From the NCBI RefSeq assembly GCF_000002985.6, contig NC_003282.8, forward strand, positions 9,176,001-9,240,000: a stretch of 64,000 nt of DNA, given 5' to 3'. This DNA comes from Caenorhabditis elegans. Taxonomy: Eukaryota > Nematoda > Chromadorea > Rhabditida > Rhabditidae. Made by a program: the position numbers and the translations under genes. The notes under the pieces were generated by a model, which did not search any database, was not told the origin of the DNA, and saw only the letters and a program-made list of their open reading frames with translations. Of this stretch, positions 49,136-60,000 are shown piece after piece (position 1 is the stretch's first letter; the number at the start of each line of letters is the position of its first letter).

Positions 49136-51781
49136 AAATTCTAAATTCCCGGTTGAGCTTGTTCGGCCTACACGTTCTTGTCAAGAAATCAGGACTGGGA
49201 TCAACTGACTCGGAAGTGGACAGTTCACTTGCGGCCTTATCGAATGATACTGGCACTAAGATTTCAATTAGCGATTATGAAGGTATTTTTTTTTCATAAT
49301 TAACCGTTGAAAATGTCTGAAAGGAAAAGGATGATTTTAAGATTTTTGATGCAAAACGTTATACCCTTAGGTAGGAGTGAAAGAGCAAGATATGGTACAT
49401 ATTGTTTTTTTTACCCCACCACTTTTTCAATTTTATGAACACGTGGAAGAAATTTGTGAAAATAAGTAATGAACATTCTAGTACTTTTCTTCCACGTTTT
49501 TCAAATAATTAAGGAATAAACGAAATAAAAGTTATGTATCCTGCCTTTTTGAAAATTTCTCTATGAAAAATTAGGAAAATAAAAGATTGGAAGTTGCTCG
49601 ATTTTATGACTATGAAACTAAATAAGTTTTTTAGGGACGCGGGATGCGAAACTTATGATTGTGGGTACCCTCAACAAAATTGCTATTGCCGTAGTTGATG
49701 ATAGGCTTCTCAACATGATTCCCGATGAGTACGAAATTGATTGTTTTTCGCCTGATCGAATTGTTGTTTTTGTTATTCCGGAGGAAAATTTTGAACATAT
49801 ATCGGAATCGATTGGAATAATTACACAAAACGATAGGTCGTCAAAGAAAATCGTAAAAGTTGGACTGCCTGTTGACGTAAGGATCTTTGTTGAAACAAAC
49901 AATCGTTGCAATTGTATGAAAACTTTCCAAAGACGTTTTGTGGATTTCTCTATTAAAAAATTATTCTTTTGGGAATGTGAGATTTTAGCATGGCCCGACA
50001 TCCTCCATAGTGCGAAACTCGGTAGATGTTAAACCATGTAACAAAAGAACTTCCTTAACAAGATCAACACTTTTCTGTTCTGGAAGTTTTGCATACACTC
50101 GCAACACTTTATCTGTTTTGAGTATATATTTATATTTTGAGTATATATTTATATCATTTTAGGCAAACAACGAAACGATTATTTCAATTGTCACTAAATA
50201 TGCGGTCGATATGGAAACCAGAGGTCATTTGCTAGTTTCTCGTGTGCCAACGCCTGAGATGAAGCTTCTTGATACCTGGGACAGTTGCACAGCATTGCCT
50301 CGCCCACAATTGTCAAATGAAGTACTGGCATCTCACTGGTCAGTTTGAGTTTTTTATACGAGCGAGTAGTATCATTTACTATATATAAAGCGCTTATTCT
50401 GTGTGTCCATAGTTTGTAGTCAATGTAGTCTTTGTAGTCTGTGAAGTTTTGGCTTCTGTGGGGATAGTGAGTTGGGGTTAGTGTAGGGATATAGTCGGGG
50501 TACTGTAGTGGTACAATAGTGGTACGGTAGGAATACTGTAGGGTTACGGTAGTTTCAGAAAAATAAGTTTTCAGCCCCAGAAGTCGGGGGCCGCGCCGGA
50601 GGTGCGGTCCACGGCTGGTATACAAATATAAGAATAGGTTGCGGGCTTACCAAAAACATGTCAATTATTGAGTATCATACTCATGTAATCTTAACCCCAC
50701 AGTACCGTACTACTAAACAACAATCACTTCAAAGACCGAACAATATATTTCTAGAAACTAGCCTATTCCCCAATATTTTAAAATTCGAACTGCCCACAAA
50801 ATCACAAAATAGTGTTCAAAAAGTAACACCTCGAGTTGAAACTAATAGACGGAAAATCGTTTTAAACTGAGTGAAGGAAGAATTGATCAATCAAGTATAA
50901 CTCTTTTCAGGCGGTCCTATATCAAGACACTTGATGTTGCCGCGAGGCTTGAAGAGTATGGAAAAGCTCTTGCATATTTTCCTCATCCTATGCTGCTCGT
51001 GGATGCCGTGAAACTTGAGAATGATCCTTCAGTGAAACTTGAAACGTTGAAAAGAGACCTGTTCATGCCTGAAATGAGAGGCAAGTTTACACTGATCAAG
51101 GAAATCCGCAAATGGACAAACAACGCCCCAACAATCCGTGACATACTTCAAGGCGCAAAAAATCAATTTCCGAACGACGAGTAAGTTTTTGCTTGAGTTA
51201 AAATAGACGTCGATTAGTGAGAATAAAGTATTTAGTCTAACAATTAGCGTTTTAAGCTTTTGGAATTATTTAAAAAGACAAATAAATGTTAATAAAGTGT
51301 AAGAATAATATAATCCTTTCAGAGACATCTGTCGTGCCAGCACAATATACGAAGAGCACTTAAAAAATGCAGATGGTGCTCATCAAGCTGTGAAAACGTT
51401 TATGGTTGTAAATCCGACGTACACTGGAAAAAATCTTATTGAATTGGCCGCTAGACTGTATTCGGATGGGTCAAGAAGTGGATATTCGGTAAGTCTACAG
51501 TATACCTTATATTTGTTTAGAAACATTTGAACGGAGATAGACTTATAAAAAATTTTAATTGGAGGATCCACTGGATCAAGCGAAAGGAACTCATCCAATT
51601 ACTCAAGGAAACGTGCACATTCTTCTTCGGTAAGATACTGTTTTTTACTATAACGTTATATGTAGTCGAGTAATTCTTACTTTGCTACTACCAATAATAT
51701 CCTCTTAAATTGTCTTCGTTTTCCAGAACAATCCAACACCGAGTCATCAGTAATACGAAGGCGACGAGCAAAGACGAGTGA
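49136..51781 (+). CDS. Unrecognised multi-exon protein, 5' end unresolved
   Basis: Supported exons: about 49136-49282, 49635-49876, 50163-50338, 50911-51180 and 51323-51488, then one or two terminal exons after 51520 and at 51728. Phases agree across each of these junctions. The protein contains EVDSSLAALSNDTGTKISIS, DAKLMIVGTLNKIAIAVVDD, a β-rich stretch (RIVVFVIPEENFEHISESIG), VDMETRGHLLVSRVPTPEM, LDVAARLEEYGKALAYFPHP and AVKTFMVVNPTYTGKNLIE. It looks soluble, with no signal peptide. No motif I know. The start is unclear: the first block has no in-frame ATG, and an ATG at 49125 after TTTTATAG lies in a different frame that stops at 49210. The end has two possible frames (stop at 51781 or 51821). 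Confidence 0.6.
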
Positions 51782-51784
51782 TTC

Positions 51785-52275
51785 AAATGATTGGTGTATT
51801 TTTTGTTCTATTGTAGACTAATAATTTATTTCTCTCGCCCCAAAATATCCTCTCATCACTTCTCATTTATTTCAATATAGAAAACCACCGATATTTATTT
51901 TATCCAGTATTTTTAGATCGTAAACTGATTTTTCTGTTTTTCTGTTGTTTTCTCCGAGTGGGTCTCACCACGAGAACATTTTGACGGTAGCTAAAACGCC
52001 CAAATTTCAATTACAACGCTGGACTTTTTGATAGGTGTGTGGAACTCGTCCAACTCTTCTTCTAAGCAGCGAAATCCATCTGTTCGTCGTTTTTTTAAAA
52101 ATTATTCTAGTGTGATTCATTCTTAAATACACATTTTTATAATTTATAGGAAAACAATCAGAAAAAACACATCATAAGTCGAACCGTATAATACAAAGAA
52201 ATGAAAACTAGATTTAATCAGGCACTCGGTAACCATTATGCCCAGTAGTAGAAGGAGCTGCAATTGATTCGCATC
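51785..52275. other. Intergenic, nothing recognised
   Basis: 3' flank of the unrecognised gene and 3' flank of the minus-strand pseudogene. No supported feature. Confidence 0.5.
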
Positions 52276-52606
52276 TCACGCAGATAGCATCACTTTGAAT
52301 CGATCAAATGCAGCCTTTTCGAGAGCTTCACGATCATCCGAATGAGAGATTTGAATCAATTCATAGGCTCTTTAACGAATTGATTTTCCCCATAGATGAG
52401 CGATTCCATGCTCGGTGACAATGTATATGGCATGTGCACGAGTCGTGACGACTCCAGAACCCTAAAAACTAAACTTTGGACTTTAATATAGCTTCCCTGA
52501 TTATAACTAACCTGTGCCAAAAATGGAACAATTTTAGTTTGTCCCTTGGTGGTTCTCGATGGTAATGCAATAATCGCCTTTCCAAGTCCATCAAATCCGT
52601 GTGGAC

Positions 52607-53383
52607 CAAGGCCGGCCATTTCTTGATTCTTGATTCTTGCATTTTCTTGATTTCTTGCATTTTTTGCAAGAATTCCCGTTTCTTGATTCTTGCAAAATTT
52701 TGCAAGAAATTTTGCAAGAAATTTTGGAAGAAATGTTGCTGGAAATTTTCAAATTTTCGGAAATTATTAAAAAACTCTCACATTTTTTTACAAAAATTAT
52801 CACAAAATTCTTGATTATTATTTAAAAAAAAGTGAAACATCAATGAAATCAAGTTTTTTTGCAAGAAATTTCCCATTTGTCCCAAAAAACTGAACCAGGT
52901 GCAATTATAGTACCAAAAATGTCCGATGTTTGATTTGCGAATACTCATTGTCTCATCTCTCACTGGCTCACTTTATTCTAATTTTTCAGAATGTTTCATT
53001 TTAGGAATTTTGTTATTTCAGAAAATAGCTTAGTTTGTGATTTCTGTAACTATGCCTGCCAAATCCGTGAAATGTAGTAAAAATCTAATTACTCCTTAAC
53101 AGTGCAATTTCCGAATCAATATATTTTTACGTAATAGCTTCTTTGAAATCGGTGAGTATTTGTCTATTTGATTTAAAACCCGAAATTGACTATTAATGTC
53201 AATTTCATAATATTTAGCCACTTTAGTATAATTCGTTTTCACTTTTTGGCAAATCTATTATCTAAGCAGATATTCCTGTTTCAAGAAATTTTTCTTGGTT
53301 TTTCTTGGTTTTTTCTTGGTTTTTTTTTTGCAAGAATTCTTGTTTCTTGATTCTTGCAAAAAAAAAACTTTTGGCCGGCCTTG
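52607..53383. mobile_element. hAT-like non-autonomous element (777 bp) with 8-bp target duplication
   Basis: Ends CAAGGCCGGCC and GGCCGGCCTTG are inverted copies, and GTGTGGAC is duplicated on both sides (52599-52606 and 53384-53391). An 8-bp duplication and CA(A/G)GG-type ends point to the hAT superfamily. The subterminal DNA is rich in TTCTTGATTCTTGC / GCAAGAATTC motifs and imperfect inverted repeats. There is no transposase, so it is a MITE-like passenger. Removing the element and one target copy rejoins FMAASPH to GFDGLGKAII in frame. Confidence 0.9.
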
Positions 53384-53564
53384 GTGTGGACTAGCAGCCA
53401 TAAAATCGACTCGTCCACCGAATCCACTGAAAAAGTTGCGTCCAATCGAATCCGATACGATTTGTCCAGTCAAATCGATTTCGATCGCTGAGTTGATTGA
53501 TGTCATTTCACTGTTAAGGCGGACGCTGTCGATATGATTGGTGAAATCGCATGGGGCAAAATCT

Positions 53565-54285
53565 GAAAGGATTGATTTTTAGTTGGAAGATGGAAAAAAA
53601 ATCGAAAACTACTTTTTTTGGGTTTGTTTGGTTTTACAAGAAATTTGATTTGTTGATCCAAATTGAAAATTAAATTTTTTTAATTTTTCTGATCTTTTTT
53701 TTTTTTTTTTAAACGGCCCTGATGGACAAATAGTTGAGACCAAGGGTGCCGGTTTTTGGGTTTTTTGACAAAAAAAAATCGAAAAACGACGCTTTTTCAA
53801 TTAAAAAAAACGAAAAATCGAAAAGTTTTCGTTTTCCCTTTCTTGAAAATTTGAAAATTCGATTTTTCAAAAATTAGCTTAAAATTTTGGTCATTGTTCT
53901 TCTTTTTAGAAAAAATTTGTATAATTGTTCTCATCATTAAGAACAAAATTAGATTTTAAAAACCCATATTTTATGGTTAATTTTCTGAACACTTTTTTTT
54001 GATTTAAAAAAATTTGAAAAATCGGAAATTTTCGGTTTTCGTACTCCAATATAATATATACATCGAAAATTTGAAAAATTGTATCAAATAAGGACATTTT
54101 TGAATTTTTTTCGATTTACGATTTTTTCTGTTTCGCTCAAAGAACCAAAAACAAATTTAAAATTAATTTTTACAGCAGAAACGAATATATTGTCTGTGGT
54201 AACCTTGCCCAGTTTTGAAGTTATTTATAAAAAAAAAACTAAAATCACTTTTACAATTGGTAAAATAAAAACTTTTAAAAAATCG
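53565..54285. other. Low-complexity intronic DNA of the pseudogene
   Basis: Rich in A/T homopolymers and GAAAAATCG / CGATTTTTC motifs, typical of dispersed Caenorhabditis repeats. The exon expected here, covering the middle of the CoA-transferase domain, is absent. Confidence 0.5.
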
Positions 54286-55061
54286 GATTATCGGACGCCG
54301 AGCCAGGAATTGCTCCGATGCCGAGTTGAAGGGTGGCTCCGTAGCCGACAAGGTTCTCCGCAATTATTTTTCCGATTCTTTGCTCGGTTTCCGACATTTC
54401 TTCTCCTCCAGACTGACGAAAGCGATTGGTCGATCCGTTTGAACCATTGCAGCGAAATGAGAAGAATGGACAGTAGTGTGACCGCGACTACGGGGCATTG
54501 TGCTGTTGGCGAGGGCTGAAAAAACATTTTTTTTACAAAATTGATTATTTATTTTTACCAATAATCTTTTTGGCACTAGTCGCTGCTGCCAGTGTCGTGT
54601 CAATGTCGACTCCAAGTGTACAGAATCCAAGCTCATCTGAAATAGAATTTTTTTTACTTATAAAGTTTTTAATCACAAAAAGCTGATTTATGACGACTTA
54701 AAGCAAATTTCAAATTCTTACCAGGTGGCGAGACAGTAATCAGTGCAAAATGAACATTCAGAGTTCCACTTGTGTATACAGAGGGAACTTCAGAGAGGAA
54801 GATCGGAGTGTAGTCGGCGGCCCCCAATTTAACATTTTTACGATTTCCCGGACAAATGAACAGGCTGTTGTTTTGAATTTTTCCTGAAAGAAGTAAATTT
54901 AAAAATTTTAATATCCGTGATATTTAGGGTCGAATTGTGGACAATTTCCACTTAAAATTAGATGAGACATTCGGATACTGTTGAGATTCGCCGAATCAAC
55001 ACGACCACGAAATGCTTCGAGAAGAACATTTGGAGCAGACGCATAATTCATCAGAATCTGA

Positions 55062-57035
55062 AATGATCTGGATTTTAGGGATGTTTTTTTTTTGATTTTA
55101 TAGGTTTTGCTACTCTTCATTTCGTGCCTCCTTTCTCCCACCACTAATTTTCGAAGATCCTATAACTTTGTGAAACTGACCATTTCTAGTAAAAAACATG
55201 ACTTGAAACAGTTTTAATCATACAAAATACAAAGTTTTATTATTTTATCAATTTTTTGATCACATTCAAGTTTAATTTAGCCAAAAAATTAACAATTTGT
55301 TGAAATTTCCACAAAGTATATCTGATCTGTCAAGAAGGCAGTGCAAGACTATGAGAGACTGCAATACTAATAGAGTCTGCAAGATTAATTTTCGATTGGT
55401 CTCTCGGGGTGCAATACTAATAGGGTTGCAAGACTAATAGAGGAAATACGGTATGTGAAATAATTGTTTTTATTCATTTGAGAGACAACTACCGTACTTG
55501 TTTCATTATTTAACAGTCATGATGAAACTTTAAAAAATATGTATTATTGAATATTCAATTTTCTTCAAAGCTCACAATCAGAATGAATAGTTTTTCAAAT
55601 GCGTTTCACTTTACCTCTAAATATATCAATACTTGTTTGAAAAATTGAAAGTATTTTACTCGAAATAGAATGTTTTTGAAAAATTATTTCTGTTTCAACA
55701 TGTTCATATAAACAGATTTACTGGTTGCTTGCTATAAACACACATCCAGTAAAAGTCAAGAAAAGTGTCACAGACCATTACATTCCAAGCTTTCCTTTCA
55801 TATTTAATTGAAAATAAAATATTTTCGCTTTAAAAAAACACATTTTTTTGAATAATTTAATCTCTTCAATTTAGCTGGAAAGCTGGCAGAATTACGATGC
55901 CAACATTTTTTTTTAATAGAATAGTGAATCGTTTTTTGTTGAAAATGGTTCCAAACACAAATTCTTGTCTTTCAAACTAGATTTTTTTATACGCTAATTG
56001 CCGAACTTTTTTAAATTTATTTTTCTAATAGTATTGCAATTTAATAGGTTTTTAGCTCCTTTCTCTCAGAAAAACTCTGCGATTTCGGAACTAAATTCTT
56101 CATGTAAATGGAAAAATATCGTTAAAAATATATTTTAACTATTTTTTTAATAAAAATAAACACAAGGAAAAGAAGATAACTTTTTGAAATTGTTCAACTT
56201 TTTTTAATAGTCGTTTTGATAGCTTTTATTAATTTTATCATTTTCACTATGCATGTAAGGATAAAGCGACACAAGTACAATCTCTACAATTATTTGTCCA
56301 TTACGGAATAGCGGAACAATTATTTTCTTGAAAACTTCTTCAACCGCCAACTGTCTATAATTCGATTTGTCTTAAATTATTTTCGACTGTTTCAAGATGT
56401 TCATATAAACAGATCTATTGGAATTTTGACAACAAACGCTCTCTGTATATTTTAGAAAGATTAAATTCCAATAGTTCTTAATTTAAAAAAAACGAATGCA
56501 AAACACATGATTTTCATATTTTTCGTAATTGAACGTTCTCCGACGATAGTTCACAGTGTGCCGTCGATTCGTCACAGATTCGAGATTTTCCAACGAGATC
56601 GCACAATCTAGACGAGACATGAAATATCATTGGAAACAAGAGACGGCGAGAATTTGATGCAAATGCACGATGACATATTCGCATTCCTTATCATTTTTTT
56701 AATCAACTTTTAACAGAAGATTTTCATCGGAAAAAAGTGTTCCCCTGGGTTCTTCAACGGTTTGCAATTAAAAGATGGTTAGCAAGGTGTTTGTCTGACC
56801 ATCTTGAACAATGAAACAGGAACAATAGAAACGATGAATATGTGACCTATAATTACAGTACTCTCTTCTCACATAATTAACACTGGAAACAATAACACAA
56901 GCTCTGTTCTGCTTATTCTTTTTTTGGATCATGCCCATTAGTTTATATTCCAAGTTTTTAGGGGTTCAGGTTACGGTGTCAAATTAGAAAAAAATGGGTG
57001 GAGAATGAGTTAGACCAGCCTTTTTTTATGTAGAA
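55062..57035. other. Intergenic, with a short dispersed repeat
   Basis: No supported gene. At about 55335-55455, variants of GCAATACTAATAG(A/G)G recur, followed by GAGGAAATACGGTA, similar to the right end of the MITE at 57.2-57.4 kb. The sequence CATGTTCATATAAACAGAT(T/C) occurs twice (about 55701 and 56397). Confidence 0.5.
55335..55455. repeat. Partial copy of a dispersed MITE family
   Basis: Repeated GCAAGACTAATAGAGG / GCAATACTAATAGGG ending in AAATACGGTA. It shares the CTAAT...GAGAAA-TACGGTA ending with the element at 57227-57421. Confidence 0.55.
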
Positions 57036-57038
57036 GTA

Positions 57039-60000
57039 ATGGCAAGTGGTTGTACAATAGTTGAATTGGAGACTCAATCAGTTGAACCGATCAGGAAACA
57101 ATGGCATGGATTCACAGGTTAGTGTTAATTTGTTGTTTTATTGCCAATTATTTTATTTAAATGCTTTTTATCCTACATAAAAATAGAGTTATAATGTTTA
57201 AAATTATCTTTCAGAACCAAACAGGTACTGTATTATTTTTTAGTGTTGCACCCCATTAGTCAAATTCGGCTCTCGGGTGTCTTTAGATTTTATAAAAAGT
57301 TGTCAACTGAAAAAATAATTTTATGTTCTTTTTCTATAACTTTTGTTATTAAATATTCAACCGAAATATATCCTTTCAAATTTGAGTGATGGGGTGCCGC
57401 ACTAATGGAGAAAGTACGGTAACTGTATTGTAGATTTTCTGATTGTTGGGGAATAGGAAGAATGATTTTATTTATGTAATGTTTTTCGGCGGGGAAGTTG
57501 CCACCGGTTCTGCAATTCTTTCAGGTTGTTGCCTTTACAAGCTCTTATTTTTTCATGCAAAAAAAGTAATTCAGGGTTTTGTTTCTAGCTACACCAATGG
57601 CTGTAAATGAAAATGTTGACTTTGAAAATTTAGAGCATATAGAAACAAGTAGCTAATGTTTCCAAATGTTTTCTATTCATGTTAAAAATATTCCACACCC
57701 TGAAAGATTTCCTATTTGAAAAATATAGTTTTGATGTATGAACGTTGAAAATTTCTAGCAGAACACGACGACGTGCAAACAACAAAAGTATTCTACATAG
57801 TAATCGAACAATTAAAATTTGCTTTTAAAAAATTGACTCATGTTGCTGCAAAAATTTTGATTTTCCTTTTCAATTTTCAACATTTGAGTCATTGCCATTT
57901 TTTCAGCAAAACCCTATTTTCAGGTAGTTAAAGAAATAAATCAGATTGAAAAACATTGATATTTCAAAATGCTTTTTTCGAAACTGAGAAAAGTGACCAT
58001 TTGTATAATTAGAGCTTTTTTCAGCTGAAATCCAAACGTTTTCCTTTTTTCTGACAAGCTGGTAAGATAGGAGAGTTTGTGTGATACTAGGTTTTTTTTT
58101 TTCAAAAAATGAACCACTCTAAAAAATTTTAAAGAAAAGTTCATCGAGATTTGATCTTTTGGGACTACTTTTGGAATAATAAAGCAATTTCAAAAGTTTC
58201 ACAACCCCAACTTTAAATTGAGTTCAAGTTCAGAGTATGATTGCCTATATTCTAAAAGAAATAGTAGTGAATGGTTCTGATAGTTTTCTGACCTATAATT
58301 TAATTACCGTTATTTCGGCGAATATTTTCACCGGCATATCTCATTTCGGACGATACGAAAACCAATCAACTGAGATAAATTTGTATTCATCTCCTTTCCA
58401 TTTTGTTTTAATATTTTTATTTGCACAGACCATAGTGGGATTTTCCAACTGAGTTTTATTGTTAAAATGTTTATGTTATTAAACAAAACTCCAGAAACTA
58501 ATTTACTAACTTAAAAATACGTTTCAAAACTTGAGTGAACTATCAAAAATATAAGATTTTTTTAAATAGTTGGGGAGGGAGGGGGAGAGTTTTTGAAGTG
58601 CTCTATATATGCATATATGCAATTTTATTGTTGTAAACCACTTGTATTGGGAAAATGATTTTTTGGGACCCAAGATCTAGGTCTTCTAACATTTTGAATT
58701 GACATAATGTAATAAATGTGCGTCAATAAGAACTGTTCATATTTTTTCAGATGATAACATAAAAATGATCTAAACATCTAAATCGCTCATAACAGATTAA
58801 AAAATGTCACGTGAAAGTGTTGGGAAGCAACCTGGGCCGTCCTGTACCACATTTTTGGGCTTCTAAGCCCAGTACTCGGCTCCCAGTAATCCGTTTCTTA
58901 CAAAACGTTCGGAAAATGTGATGATACATCCATCAATTGTTTCTGTGAAATTTCGTCTGATTTGAATCATTTTCAGATGTTTTATTGCAAAAATAGTTTC
59001 TTAGCCGGACTTTTTCGTTAAAAATGCCTCATCTACCGGTGTCATTGAATTATTTTTGCAATAAAACATCTGAAAATGATTCAAATCAGACGAAACTTCA
59101 CAGGAACAATTGATGGATGTATCATCACATTTTCCGAACGTTTCGTAAGAAACGGATTACTGGGAGCCGAGTACTGGGCTTAGAAGCCCAAAAATGTGGT
59201 ACAGGATGGCCCAGGTTGCTTCCCAACACTTTCACGTGACATTTTTTAATCTGTTATGAGCGATTTAGATGTTTAGATCATTTTTATGTTATCATCTGAA
59301 AAAATATTTTGATAAGTTTTCAAAATTTCAGTGCTTTTTTCGATAAAATTTCAAAAAACTGGGGAGTCTTATAGAAGTTGGACGGCCGTTTTTTTGACTT
59401 TCAGCCCGCGCGCGCACAGTTTTTGAGCTGTCATCATAAAATTATACGGGTATAGGTTTTTTGACATTTAAAATCGAATGGCATTGGCAGTTTTTTACCA
59501 CAATGTTCAGGAAGTCTCAAACCACCAAAATTAAGGGGGTCCTATAGAAGTTGGACGCACTGCATTTATATTCTCCTATTCAGTTCTCTAATAAACAAAG
59601 ATCACATCTACATATTGTCATGTAATGAGAGATTAGATAATGTGGTGACGCCTTTTACAATTGTTGATTACATATGGTCCATCTCTAGATAATAGTACAC
59701 TCACTTCCGGGGGCAACTCCGCCCACAATTACTGGGAAACCGTAATGAGGGTGCAATTGCGGTGCATATTCAGGTGATATACCTAGCAAGGGTTCATTTT
59801 ACTTCATTCCATCTCGTTGTTTTTTTTGTGATATTTTTAATAAGTGCTTCTTCTTTTACTATTTTTTTGGACACAGAATTTTAAAATTATTATTTGCTCA
59901 AGAAGTTGTCCAAAATGTTATTTTGGACCATAATTTTTAGTAAAAATTTTCCTTGTTTACCCTTAGTTTTTTCATTGATGTTCCACAGAAAACTATCGAA

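Larger units (their letters stand above)
52276..55059 (-). pseudogene. Acetyl-CoA hydrolase / CoA-transferase family pseudogene
   Basis: Minus-strand exons match, in order, the acetyl-CoA hydrolase/transferase family that includes 4-hydroxybutyrate CoA-transferase: APNVLLEAFRGRVD...FDPKYHG (from 55059), KNVKLGAADYTPIFLSEVPS...ALITVSPP, ELGFCTLGVDIDTT, HSSHFAAMVQ...GEEMSETEQRIGKIIAENL, INSAIEIDLTGQIVSDSIG...DGLGKAIIALPS, and GSGVVTTRAHAIYIVTEHGI...LEKAAFDRFKVM. Lesions: no N-terminal exons; a broken donor after KYHG (GATATT instead of GTATT); a frameshift between AFVS and GEEMSE near 54.4 kb; a missing stretch of roughly 90 residues; a 777-bp transposon; and an in-frame TAA at 52372-52374 in GKSIR-stop-RAYELIQ, one base from CAA. 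Confidence 0.85.

Noticed and set aside
54079..54636. Overlapping frames on both strands near 54.3-54.6 kb
   Set aside because: They are fragments and shadows of the frameshifted CoA-transferase pseudogene exon.
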